Assembly: GCF_022919215.1 (NCBI RefSeq)
Contig: NZ_CP095046.1
Span: 4,950,501 to 5,014,500 of the forward strand
DNA from: Hymenobacter cellulosilyticus
GTDB lineage: Bacteria; Bacteroidota; Bacteroidia; Cytophagales; Hymenobacteraceae
DNA length: 64,000 nucleotides
Reading direction: 5' to 3'
Shown here: positions 38,121 through 47,812 of the stretch, piece by piece
Layout: each line of letters begins with the position of its first letter
How positions within the stretch are numbered: the stretch's first letter is position 1
Position numbers and translations under genes: made by a program
The notes under the pieces: model-generated
Database searches by the model: none
What the model was told of the DNA's origin: nothing
The model's input: only the letters and a program-made list of their open reading frames with translations

Positions 38121-41100
38121 CTAGTTGATCTGAATAGCGTCGTGGCTGTTGTCTTCCGGTTTCCGGTCGATGAGCAGGTAGTCCGGGTCGACCACGGCTT
38201 TCACGGGCAGGGCGGCGACGGTGAGCCGTACTACTTTGCGGGAATTGGTGACCAGCAGCCGTTGGCGGACCAGCACCTTGTTCCCAGCGCCGTACAAGGC
38301 CACGTCGATGTAGTCGTGCAACGGAGCCTCTGTTTCCTTGCCCAGCGCGTCGGCGTAGCGCTTGTGGGCCTCCAGTTGGATGATGGCCTGGTAGCGGCCG
38401 TCGGGCAGGCGCTGGTAGGCTGCTTCCCGCACCTGGTTGTCGTAGAGCGTAATGCGCTTGAGCTGGTCGGTTACCAGGTATTGCAAGGAGTCGGGCGTGG
38501 CGCGCAGGATGTAGCCGTACAGATCTTCGGAAGTAGGATACGGGGCGGGACGGCCCTGGTAGTCGCGCGCAAACTGGCTGAGCGCGCCGTGGAGGCGTTG
38601 TTCACCCAGGTAGCTGCGCAGGGCATACAGCGCCACGGCACCCTTGGCGTAGTGAATGTGGGGCTGGTCCTCGTTATAGAGCAAAGGCAGCTCCCGCACC
38701 TTCTCGCTGGCCCGGCCGCGCAGGTAATTGTCGAGGGAATGACGGCGCACCGACAGCACCCGGGCCGCACCATACTGGCGCTCCAGCATCAGGGTGGAAA
38801 GATACTCGGAAACAGATTCCGACATAAACGTGGCACCCTGCACGGCGGCCCCTACTACCTGGTGAGCCCACCACTGGTGCGCCATTTCGTGGGCTACCAC
38901 CCGGTAGGTGCGGTCCACGTCGCGGTCTTCGGGGCTGGGCTGGGCAATAAAGCCGAGGCCTTCGGAGTAGGGCATGGTGCCGGGAAACGCCTGGGCAAAC
39001 TTCTGATAGCGCGGAAACTCGATGATGCGGGCCTGCTGCTGCGGATACACCCCAAACTGCTGGCCGTAGTACGCCAGGGAGGCGCGCATGGAGTTCATCA
39101 TCCGGTCCAGGTTGTAGGGGTGACCGGGGTGGTAGTAGATTTCCAGGTCGACGCCGTTCTGCCGCTCCCGCCGCACCTTATAGCGGGCCGAGGTGATGGA
39201 GTAAAAGTTGAGCACCGGCTGGGCCAGGCGGTAGTGGAAGTAGCGGCGGCCGTTCTGCTGCCATTCCTTCAGCAAAGAGCCCGGGGCTATGGCAATCTGG
39301 TCGGGGCTGGTGCTGACCGTGGCCTCGAAGCGCAACCGGTCGGCGTCGGTGGAAATGTAGCTATTGGCGTAAGCAGCCGAGTCGGACTGGGGCGCCATGC
39401 GGAGCCGTTCGGGCAAATCGAACTTGGCGCGGTCGGTGGCACTTTCCAACTCCATATTCCGGGTGTAGCCAATGGTGGGCGCTAGCTCGAAGTTATTGAG
39501 GAAGGTGCCGTTGCCATTGATCAGGGGCCGGGAAACTTTGTTTTCAAAGCCCGGGCCTGATACTGAGCCGAGTAGCCGAGTACCAGGGAGTCGCCGGGGG
39601 CCAGAGCCGATTGGAGCACGAAGCTGCGGAAGTGCAGGCGCTGGTCGTTGAGCACGGGCCGGGCGCCGGGGATACTGAACTGGAAGTCTTCCAGGTAGGT
39701 ACCGTAGGACAGGCGCAGGGTGTCGAGCGGGCGGCCGGTTTTGTTTTTGAGCGTCAGTTGCCCCCGTACCTGCACGGCGCGGGCTTCGGGCGCGAGGTCT
39801 ACCTGCAGATTCACGGCCGTTACGCGGGGCTGCGGGGCGTGCTCGTAGCGCTTATAGTGCTTTTCGTAATCTGCCTGCAGGGCCTGGTCCTCAGCCTCAG
39901 TAGTGTAGTCGTTGCGTACGTCGATGTTGTAGTAGATCCAGCCGCCCAGGCCCAGCCAAGAAACCAGCCCGGTAGCAGCCACAGCCCGCAGCGTGGGCGT
40001 AAAGGACTGCCGCAATTGCGTAGCACTGAATGCTCCGCTCACGGCCCGGCCCCGCACCCACAGCCCGGCCGTGAGGGCCACGAGCAGCACCGTAAAGGAC
40101 ATCCAGTAGAGCTTAAACCACACGATGCTTTCGGCGAAAGGCCCGAAGCCGTTCATGTCGGAGTAGGTAAAGGTGGGTGTGTCGGCGAAGCGGAAGAGGT
40201 TGTTGTTCCAATCGAGGGCGGCGCCGCTGATGGCCTGCAGCAGGATGATGGCCACCGTCAGGCCATAGGCCAGGAATTTGTTGCGCAGCAACACGTGCAA
40301 GAACACCGTGCCCACAATGACCATTAGGTAGCGGGTAAACTCGATGCCAAACACGGCCTGCCCATAGAGGCTCCATTGAAAGTTGGTGTAGCCCTGCAGG
40401 GCCTGGGCGCCCACGCACACCAGCACGCCCATCGTCGTCAGAAAGGCGGTGATAACCACCAGCGTCAGCATTTTAGCCGCGTAAGGCACCCACGACGGAC
40501 GGGGCGAAGCGTCCAGGATACCGTCGAGGCGGGCGTCCTGTTCTTTCCACACCAGGGCCCCGCCGTAGTACACCAGCACGGCCAGCACGAAGGTGGCGTA
40601 GGTCCCATTAATATGGTCGAGCATGGTATAGGTGACCGGGTAGAAGTGCCCACCTTCCCGCTCCGCCCCGTGGCCGCAACGCTGAGCAGGTTGAGCAGGC
40701 CCAGGCCGAGCAGAATCCAGAACGGCACGCTTTTCAGAATGCCAAACAGGTCGAGGCGGGCCTGCTGGGTGAGCTGTACCAGGGCGGCACCCCGGTCGTG
40801 GCGGGGCTGCACCTGGGGCCGGGGCGTGGGCGCGGCGGCACGCACCGGAGCGGGAGCATCGGCCAGGCGCTGCTTTTTGGCTTTGCCGGTGGAAGTGGTG
40901 AAGGAAAACACGCCGTGGGTCAGGCCCATCAGGGCGCCGGCTATGCCCAGCCACACGAGGCGGTTGGTGAGCAGCGGGCCGGCGAAATCCAGCACCGCGG
41001 TGTTTTTCTCCGATACGGTCCAGTACTTGGTCAGGGAGTGCAGGGTACGCAGGCCAAAGGGGTCGAGCAGCAGCACGCTGGCCGGCGTGTCCAGATTAGG

Positions 41101-41682
41101 CGTCAGCAAACCGACCAGCACAAAGCCCATCATCAGCCCCAGGGCGCCAATGAAGGCGTAGACCGTGTTGCGCGTCAGCACTGTGAGGCAGTATACAATG
41201 GCCCCGGCCAGCACCACGTTGGGCACGATAAACAGACTGACGGCCTGCAGGTAGGGCGCCAGTTGAAACGCGCCCACCCGGGCGGGCTCGTTGAGCAAAG
41301 TACCCAGCACAATAGCCAGCAGCATGCCCAGCAGGGCCAGCACGGCCACCAGCACCCCGCCCGTGAAGCGGCCCCAGAGGTAGCCGCCCTTTTCGAGCGG
41401 GGCGGCATACAGCACCTGGGCGTAGCCCGAGCCCGAGTCGCGGGTGGCCGTGCTGGCCATGATGGCCGTGATAAAGAGCAGGCAGAGCATGGTCATGGCC
41501 CCGGCCCGGCTCAGGATGGCGAAGGGCGCGTTGACGTTCAGATTGCGCAGGTCCTGGCCCATCTGCAGGTTGGGCCAGAGCATGGCCAGAAACGTTATTC
41601 CGAAGGTAACGGCCAGGAAGATATAGGTGAGCGGCTGCTTGCGCCAGGTAGCCAACTCGAAGCGGAGAAAAGCGGTAAACAT
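38121..41682 (-). CDS. ABC-2 permease fused to M1 aminopeptidase (two frameshifts)
   Basis: About 1187 residues once repaired. N-terminal half: ABC-2 type permease with about a dozen helices in two blocks (FLRFELATWRKQPLTYIFLA; VLVYYGGALVWKEQDARLDG). C-terminal half: extracytoplasmic M1 metallopeptidase with zinc motif HEMAHQWWAHQ and the downstream glutamate in FMSESVSEYLSTLM. Runs one base short: plus-strand C run 40666-40669 (repair LSVAATGAEREGGHFYPVTY) and 39550-39552 (repair YQARGFENKVSRPLINGNGT). A known Bacteroidota arrangement. Its ATPase lies directly upstream, 10 bases away. Substrate unknown; processing or export of peptides is inference. Confidence 0.88.
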
Positions 41683-41692
41683 GGCAGTGGGC

Positions 41693-42589
41693 TTAGGCGT
41701 GGAGAAGAGTTGACTGCACAGCTTTCCCCTGAATGGTGGAGAAAAACACGTCTTCCAGACTGGGCTCCACGGCCTGGAACCCAGCCGACTCCAAATCGTC
41801 GCCGCACACGTGCAGCAGGGGTTGCCCGGCCAGCAGCTTGGTCGAAATCACCTGGTACTGCTGCTGGTACTCGGCTAGCTCAGCCTTCTCGATGGTTCTT
41901 TCCCAGATGCGGCCCTTGAGCTCCTGCATGGCGGCCTGGGGCTGACCGGCAAACAGCACCCGCCCCTGGTTGATGATGGCCATGTTGCGGCACAGCTCCC
42001 GCACATCGTCCACGATATGGGTGCTCAGAATGACGATGATATTTTCCCCAATTTCGCTCAGCAGGTTGTAAAACCGGTTCCGCTCCCCGGGGTCGAGGCC
42101 GGCGGTGGGCTCGTCGACGATGATGAGCAGGGGATTTCCGATGAGAGCCTGGGCAATGCCAAAGCGCTGCTTCATGCCGCCGGAAAACGTGCTGATGCTG
42201 CGCTTGCGCACTTCGTAGAGGTTGGTTTGCTCCAGCAGGGCCTTCACCGTCTCGCGCCGCTCCCCGCGGTTCACAATGCCCTTGACGACGGCCATGTGGT
42301 CGAGCAAGTCCTCGGCCGACACGCGGGGGTAGACGCCAAACTCCTGGGGCAGGTAGCCCAATACCCGGCGCAGGGCCATTTGGTCGTGCAGCGCGTCGAT
42401 GGCGTCGAGGTGGATGCTGCCGCTGTCGGGCGCCTGCAGGGTGGCAATGGTGCGCATCAGGGAGCTTTTGCCGGCGCCGTTGGGGCCGAGCAAACCAAAC
42501 ATGCCCTGCGGAATGGTCAGACTCACGTTGTCGAGAGCTTTCACCCCGTTGGGGTAGGTCTTCGACAGGTTTTTGATGATTAGGTCCAT
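41693..42589 (-). CDS. ABC transporter ATP-binding protein
   Basis: 298 residues. Walker A GPNGAGKSSLMR, Q-loop YLPQEFGVYPRVS, signature FSGGMKQRFGIAQALI, Walker B LLIIVDEPTAGLDPGERNRF and H-loop LSTHIVDDV. The C-terminal 80 residues form the extension typical of ABC-2 exporter ATPases. Directly precedes the permease/peptidase fusion on the same strand and is its obvious partner. ATG start. Confidence 0.95.
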   Translation of the reverse strand: MDLIIKNLSKTYPNGVKALDNVSLTIPQGMFGLLGPNGAGKSSLMRTIATLQAPDSGSIHLDAIDALHDQMALRRVLGYLPQEFGVYPRVSAEDLLDHMAVVKGIVNRGERRETVKALLEQTNLYEVRKRSISTFSGGMKQRFGIAQALIGNPLLIIVDEPTAGLDPGERNRFYNLLSEIGENIIVILSTHIVDDVRELCRNMAIINQGRVLFAGQPQAAMQELKGRIWERTIEKAELAEYQQQYQVISTKLLAGQPLLHVCGDDLESAGFQAVEPSLEDVFFSTIQGKAVQSTLLHA

Positions 42590-42758
42590 GCGGATAGGAG
42601 TTTAGGAGCGGTGTCGTGGCGCCTGCCACGCGGTTTTCTGCCGTAAACATGCCTTTCTTACCCGCGCCCGGCAACGTGAAATGAGTAAGTGGTCGGTGCC
42701 GGCTAGAATCCGGCAGGCCTGGGCGAGGCCCCGCCGGACCGGGGCGACGCCCTAGCAC

Positions 42759-43529
42759 TCAAAGGATGTGGTAAAAGATGAAGTAGCTCATCGTCACGTT
42801 GAACAGCGCGTGCGCCACTATGGCACCCAGCACTGAGCCGCTTTTGGCGCGGCCCAGGGAAAACAACAGGCAACTGACGAAGAGCGCCGCCACCCAGAGC
42901 AGACTGGGCCCGGGCAGAAAGTGCCAGCTTGAACCTGAGTACACCAGACCAAAATGCGCGAGGTGAACCCCGGCAAACGCGGCGCTGTCGAGCAGCGTAG
43001 CCCGGGCATTGCCCATGCTCGCCCGGAAGCATTCGTGCACTAGTCCCCGGTAGAAGAGCTCTTCTCCGATGGGGCTAAACAGCATACTGATGCCGGCGTA
43101 AATCAGGAAAAACAGCCGGCGGGTGTCTTCAGTCAGCACAATCGGCACCCGGTAGGTGCGGGAAATGTAAACCAAGGGGTTGCTACCTGTCAGGCCGAAG
43201 CACAGCGTGGCCAAATAAAAAAGCACCGCGCAGCTTACCACGCCCAGCACACCGCCGAGCAGTACGCCGCCCCAGCGCGCGGGCCACACCAGGCCGATTT
43301 GCCGGCGGCCGGCCCGGGTCAGCAGCAGGAAGGGCAGCAGAATCATGGCCACGAAAATCAGGGCCACCACCTGGTAGCTTTTGGTGACGTTGGCCTGCAG
43401 TACCAGCGCAAAGCGGGTGAGACTGAAAAAAGCCAGCAGCCAGCCGCCGGTTCTGGCGTTTAAATCTACATACCGGCCTGCAAATGGCTTAAAGTACTGT
43501 TCAGTCGGAATGAGCACGGGCGCCGGCAT
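42759..43529 (-). CDS. CPBP/CAAX-type intramembrane protease
   Basis: 256 residues with about seven to eight helices. Catalytic motifs: EELFYRGLVHECFR (EExxxR) and a second motif helix GVHLAHFGLVYSG with conserved His, and VAHALFNVTMSYFIF near the end. Family members act in prenyl-protein processing or bacteriocin immunity; the substrate here is unknown. Same strand as the transporter pair. Confidence 0.88.
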   Translation of the reverse strand: MPAPVLIPTEQYFKPFAGRYVDLNARTGGWLLAFFSLTRFALVLQANVTKSYQVVALIFVAMILLPFLLLTRAGRRQIGLVWPARWGGVLLGGVLGVVSCAVLFYLATLCFGLTGSNPLVYISRTYRVPIVLTEDTRRLFFLIYAGISMLFSPIGEELFYRGLVHECFRASMGNARATLLDSAAFAGVHLAHFGLVYSGSSWHFLPGPSLLWVAALFVSCLLFSLGRAKSGSVLGAIVAHALFNVTMSYFIFYHIL

Positions 43530-43645
43530 AAATTCAAGGTGTTGAAGTAGTTGATCAGCTCAAAAAAGACCAAATAAAGGCATACTGAACTGCGCAACTG
43601 CTTGCTGGCCGGTTGCGGCGGGGCGGTAGTATCGGGCAGGCCGCC

Positions 43646-44386
43646 TCAGACCTGGAAACGCTTCATCAGCTCGTCCTTTTTGCGGCGCGAGACTTCGATG
43701 ATGGAGTCGTCGGTGAGCTGCACGTAGCCCCCGCTGCCCTTGATGTAGCGCTTCACGTGGGCCGCATTGATGAGGTGGGACTGGTGGACGCGGATAAAGC
43801 CGTAGTCGGCAAACAGCTCCTCGTACTCCTTGAGCGTGCGGCTGACCAAAATCCGCTCCTTGCCTTCGAGCACGAAGAGCGTGTAGTTGTCGTCGGCCTG
43901 GCAGCGCACCACGTGGGCCACTTCCACCACTTCGAAGCCCTGCATGGTAGGCAAAACGACTTTGCCAGCTAAACCCGTACGCTCCCGCATGTTGTCGTAG
44001 AAGGTGTGGAGCTGGGCGGCTACCGGAGCTTGCTGCCGCTGGGTTTTGGCCACGGCTTCGCGCAGGTCAGTTACGCTCACCGGCTTGAGCAGGTAGTCCA
44101 GGGCGCAAAACTTGATGGCGCGCAGGGCGTACCGGTCGTGGGCCGTGGTGAAGATGATGTCGAAGGAGGCCGTGCCCAGCATGTCGAGCAGGTCGAAACC
44201 CGAGCCCAGGGGCATTTCCACGTCCAGAAACAGCAGATCGGGCGTTTGCTGGCGCAGCAGCTGCAAGCCTTCCTCGGCCGAGGCCGCCTCCCCGATTATC
44301 GTGACCTCGGGGCAATAATGCTCCAGCAGGGCGCGCAACGCGGTTCGAGTGTTGGTTTCGTCGTCGATAAGAATAGTGCGGGTCAC
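43646..44386 (-). CDS. LytTR response regulator
   Basis: 246 residues. Receiver domain with the phosphoacceptor Asp55 in LLFLDVEMPLGSGFDLL and the conserved Lys in FCALDYLLKPVSVTDL; the LytTR DNA-binding domain at residues 135-246 (VVEVAHVVRCQADDNYTLFV, GFIRVHQSHLINAAHVKRYI). Partner of the histidine kinase gene located 78 bases away on the same strand. Confidence 0.95.
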   Translation of the reverse strand: MTRTILIDDETNTRTALRALLEHYCPEVTIIGEAASAEEGLQLLRQQTPDLLFLDVEMPLGSGFDLLDMLGTASFDIIFTTAHDRYALRAIKFCALDYLLKPVSVTDLREAVAKTQRQQAPVAAQLHTFYDNMRERTGLAGKVVLPTMQGFEVVEVAHVVRCQADDNYTLFVLEGKERILVSRTLKEYEELFADYGFIRVHQSHLINAAHVKRYIKGSGGYVQLTDDSIIEVSRRKKDELMKRFQV

Positions 44387-44464
44387 GGGCAGAGGCAGGC
44401 AGTACGTAGCGGAGTTGGCAGCAAGGTATATAGGTTGAAGCCTATACCCAACCGCCGCGCCGCT

Positions 44465-45763
44465 TTAGGCATGCTGCCGCGGAATGCGCACCACCACGCG
44501 GGTACCCTGGGCGGTACTACCGGGCCTACCTAGGTCAATAATTTCGATAGTAATGGGGTGGCGGGCCTGCTGGTTGAGCAAGGCCACCCGCTCCTGCACG
44601 ATGCCCATGCCCCGGGACGGAAAGCCGGCGTGGGTGCCGCTCTGCCCGGCAGCCCGCTGCCGACCAACACCATTGTCTTGCACTACCGCCACCAGGTACT
44701 CCCCTTCCCTGCTCAGATGAACCTCGACGTGGCCCTGCCCGGTGTGGTGGGCCAGGCCGTGCCACACGGCATTTTCGACGAAAGGGTGCAGCAGCATGGC
44801 CGGAATTTCCTCTTCCAGCAGGGTGTCGTCGGCCATTACGGCGTAAGTAAACTGCTGCTCGAAGCGCAGGGCCTCCAGCTCCAGGTAGGTGCGCAGCAGG
44901 TTCAACTCGGTGCGCACGGTGAGCAGCGGCTGGCGCGACTGTTCCAGAATCAGGCGCATCAGGCCGCCAAAACGGGCTAAGTAATGCTGAGCAGCTTCCG
45001 ACTCGTGGCGCAGAATGTACTTCTGAATGGACTGCAGGGAGTTGAAGACGAAGTGCGGATTCATCTGGGCCAGCAGGGCCTGCTGCTCGGTTTGGGCCAG
45101 GCGCAGCTGCACGTGCTGCCCCCGCTGCCGGCGGCGACGGGTCCAGAGCACGCCACCGAGCAGCGCGGCCCCGGCCGCCAGCCAGCCCAACCACTGCCAG
45201 CTGAAGGGCTGCTCCTTAGGCAGGCGACGAATGCCTTGGCGGGTCACGAACACCCAGCTTTGCGCATCTTCCCCGATAAACTGCACATCTAGTCCGCGCA
45301 GGGCCGTTTCGAGCGTCAGGCGGCGGTTTTCGTAGCGTACCGCCCCGGCCCGGGTACCCACCCAGAGCAGACCTTCGGGGGCTTGATATAAAGCAGTAAT
45401 TTGCTTGCTGGGCAAGCCTTCCTGGTAGGTGATTTCGCGGAAACCGCCTCCTTCCAGCACCAGCAGCCCTTCGCGAGTACCTACCCACACCTGCCCGGCC
45501 GCGTCCTGCGCAAGGGCCGAGACGGTGTCGTTGCTCAGCCCGTTACGGGTAGTGAAGCGGGTGTTGCGGCTGCCTTCCGTCAGCCGCAATCCGGGCACGG
45601 CAGCTTCCCAGACCCGCCCCTGCTGGTCAATCAGACGCGCCGGGCTGTTAGAGGTTTCTGCTACAGATTGCGCCTGTGCCACCGGTCGTGGCAGCAGCCC
45701 GGAACTCAGCGAAGCATAAAGCAGCAGCTGTCGGAGCCTGCGCAGAGTCGTCTCCTTTATCAT
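44465..45763 (-). CDS. LytS-type sensor histidine kinase with short propeller
   Basis: 432 residues. N-terminal signal or anchor, then only about three two-component-regulator propeller blades (GLSNDTVSALAQDAAGQVWV, GLPSKQITALYQAPEGLLWV), one membrane helix (LGWLAAGAALLGGVLW) and the His_kinase core. The phospho-acceptor region is LLAQMNPHFVFNSLQSIQKY, and the ATPase has PFVENAVWHGLAHH and RGMGIVQERVALLNQ. Family members usually carry a full set of blades, so this sensor is unusually short. Cognate of the LytTR regulator. Confidence 0.9.
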   Translation of the reverse strand: MIKETTLRRLRQLLLYASLSSGLLPRPVAQAQSVAETSNSPARLIDQQGRVWEAAVPGLRLTEGSRNTRFTTRNGLSNDTVSALAQDAAGQVWVGTREGLLVLEGGGFREITYQEGLPSKQITALYQAPEGLLWVGTRAGAVRYENRRLTLETALRGLDVQFIGEDAQSWVFVTRQGIRRLPKEQPFSWQWLGWLAAGAALLGGVLWTRRRRQRGQHVQLRLAQTEQQALLAQMNPHFVFNSLQSIQKYILRHESEAAQHYLARFGGLMRLILEQSRQPLLTVRTELNLLRTYLELEALRFEQQFTYAVMADDTLLEEEIPAMLLHPFVENAVWHGLAHHTGQGHVEVHLSREGEYLVAVVQDNGVGRQRAAGQSGTHAGFPSRGMGIVQERVALLNQQARHPITIEIIDLGRPGSTAQGTRVVVRIPRQHA

Positions 45764-45944
45764 TGTAGCAAACTAGACTTGAGAAAGCCGGGTAGTTTTA
45801 AATTATACACCTGACCGCAAGGTGCCAATTTTATTTCAGGCAGTGATGCTGCCCGCCAACATTGCTTTTCCTGCAGGCTGCACTCCTGTCAGCTTACTTC
45901 TAGGCTCTGATGCTGGCGAATCCATGCGGATCCGTATTTGTACA

Positions 45945-45984
45945 TAAAAAAGCTCCGCCGAGGAATACCTCAGCGGAGCTTTCT
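45945..45984 (-). terminator. Terminator of the M48 gene pair
   Basis: AAAAAAGCTCCGCCGAGG pairs with CCTCAGCGGAGCTTTCT. Read on the minus strand it ends in a U tract; it follows the M48 gene at 46007. Confidence 0.8.
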
Positions 45985-46006
45985 GCTTACGCTTAATTCC
46001 GACCTG

Positions 46007-47463
46007 CTACTTCCCAACTACCTTAAACAAGGTGCCGGCGGGCAGCTTCGTCGTCAGCTGCATGCCGTTGAGAATGGCCATATCCTCGCGGCGGGCCGAA
46101 GGAATGCCATTAGCGGCCAAAGCGGCGCCGAGCGTAGTAGCGGTTTTCACCGTTTTAATGCGGATTTTCTCGGGCTGGCGGTTCAGCTTGCTAGCGTCGG
46201 TGAGGCGACTGAAGCCCTGGGCTACGCTGCTAAACGTACCGGAATACGTGCCAAACGAGGAAGGTGAGGTCAGGCCGATAAGGGCGAAGATGCTCTGGCC
46301 GTCCTGAATCAGGTAGGTGAGCGTGCGGGCCGTAATGCCCTGCTGCCCACTCTGGTCCTGGCCCACCTGATCAGCCTGAATAGCCACGGCGGGGAAGCCG
46401 TTGATGGTCGTGCGGCTGGCCTGGGCCGACTGCAGCTTGAGCTGGGTCACCAGAGCCTCGGCGGCGGCGTCCAGGGAGTTACCAGGAGCGGGCAGCAGCG
46501 CAATCAGGGCTTTACCATTGGGCTCGGCCATCTGAAACTGCTCGGGCGAGTTCTGGGTTTTCCAGCCCGAAGGCACCGGGAAGCGGAATTTCAGGTCGGG
46601 ATGGTAAAACACGCCGCCTTCCACGAAGCCCTGGCGCGGGTCTTCCCGAAGGGCAGGCCTTCGATGGAGCGCAGATACGCATCCCGGTTCACGTTCAGCT
46701 TGGCTGAGCCCACCTGCTGCTTGGCCTGGGCGGCCAGACCTTTTACGCGGGTGTAGCGGTCGGCTGAGTTGGGGTGAGTAGAAAGGAAAGTCGGCACGCC
46801 GCCCGCGCCGCTTTGCTGCTCGGTGCGCTGCAGGGTTTGGAAGAAGTCGGCCATGTTGGAGGCATCGTACCCGATTTTGGTCGAGTATTTCACGCCCAGC
46901 ACGTCGGCCTCATTCTCCGCGTCGCGGCCGTACTTGAGCAAACCCAGGCCCACGACCTGCGACAACGGCTGAGCAAAGCGGCCCACCAAGTTGGGCGACA
47001 CCACCGAACCCAGCAGCAGGCCAATGTTGGCAATAGTGGAACGGCTCTGCTGCTTCTGTCCGTGGCGGGCCGTAATGTGGCCCAGCTCGTGGCCCAGTAC
47101 GCCAGCAAACTGCGCCTCATTATTGAAGTAGGCCATGATGCCGCGGGTAAAATACACGTGGCCGTCGGGCGTGGCAAAGGCGTTAATCACCGGCGAATCG
47201 ACGATGGTAAAGCCATAGTCGCCGGGGCGGTCCGACACCTTGTTCATCTGCTGGCCCTTGGTATCGATGAGGCGTTGCAGGGTGGCGTTGCTGTAAAGGC
47301 CAAACTGAGCCAGCACGGCCGGGTCGGGCTTAGGGCCTTGCAAGGGGGCCAGGTAATAGCGGAAAGGTTTTTCGGTAGGGGCCGAAGTCGTAGAGCTGCT
47401 CAGGGGCAGCAAGGCCAGCAACAGGGCACCGGTGGAAAGGCCGCGCAACAGGGAAGATTTCAT
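46007..47463 (-). CDS. M48 family metallopeptidase, copy 1 (frameshifted)
   Basis: About 486 residues, secreted zinc peptidase. Signal peptide (LLALLPLSSSTTSAP), catalytic HELGHITARH, downstream NEADVLGVKYSTKIGYD with the third ligand, then a second domain of about 210 residues (YHPDLKFRFPVPSGWKTQ). One base is missing in 46645-46647 (plus C run); repair joins EGLPFGEDPRQGFVEGGVFY. ATG at 47463. Paralogue of the next gene. Confidence 0.9.
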
Positions 47464-47631
47464 AGTAGAGAAGCGGCCCGGAGCCGCGTAGAATGGGGAA
47501 GGATGAGCTTGCAACGGCCGCCCCGCGGGCAGGGTTGCAAACCGGGAGAACTGCTCCCTGACCGCCGTGAAACGGGGCGGTTAGAGAGGCTAAGCCAAAA
47601 AACCTGCCAACCTAGAAAGCCGACATGCATG

Positions 47632-47741
47632 ACCGTCATGCTGAGTGCAGCGTAGCGGAGTCGAAGCATCTCTCCCGCAATGCTATTGAATTAGCAAAGC
47701 AACGAAGCGGTAGAGATGCTTCGCGGGGCTCAGCATGATAC
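47632..47741. repeat. Family B palindromic element, composite
   Basis: CGTCATGCTGAGTGCAGC opens and GGGGCTCAGCATGATAC closes a 110-base imperfect palindrome; GAAGCATCTCTCCCGC and GCGGTAGAGATGCTTC form the inner arms. Confidence 0.75.
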
Positions 47742-47762
47742 ATACTTTGGCAACGTTAGCAC

Positions 47763-47797
47763 GCGAGATTCCTCGGCTTCGCTCGGAATGACGTTCT
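47763..47797. repeat. Solo repeat arm
   Basis: GCGAGATTCCTCGGCTTCGC then TCGGAATGACGTTCT: a single arm of the GTCATTCCGAGCGAAGC type, next to the composite element. Confidence 0.65.
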
Positions 47798-47812
47798 GGT
47801 AAAGCTTGGCCC

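Larger units (their letters stand above)
47464..47812. other. Gap between the M48 genes: repeats only
   Basis: 349 bases with no gene. The left part, 47464-47631, shows no clear feature; the right part holds a family B element and a solo arm described separately. Confidence 0.6.
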
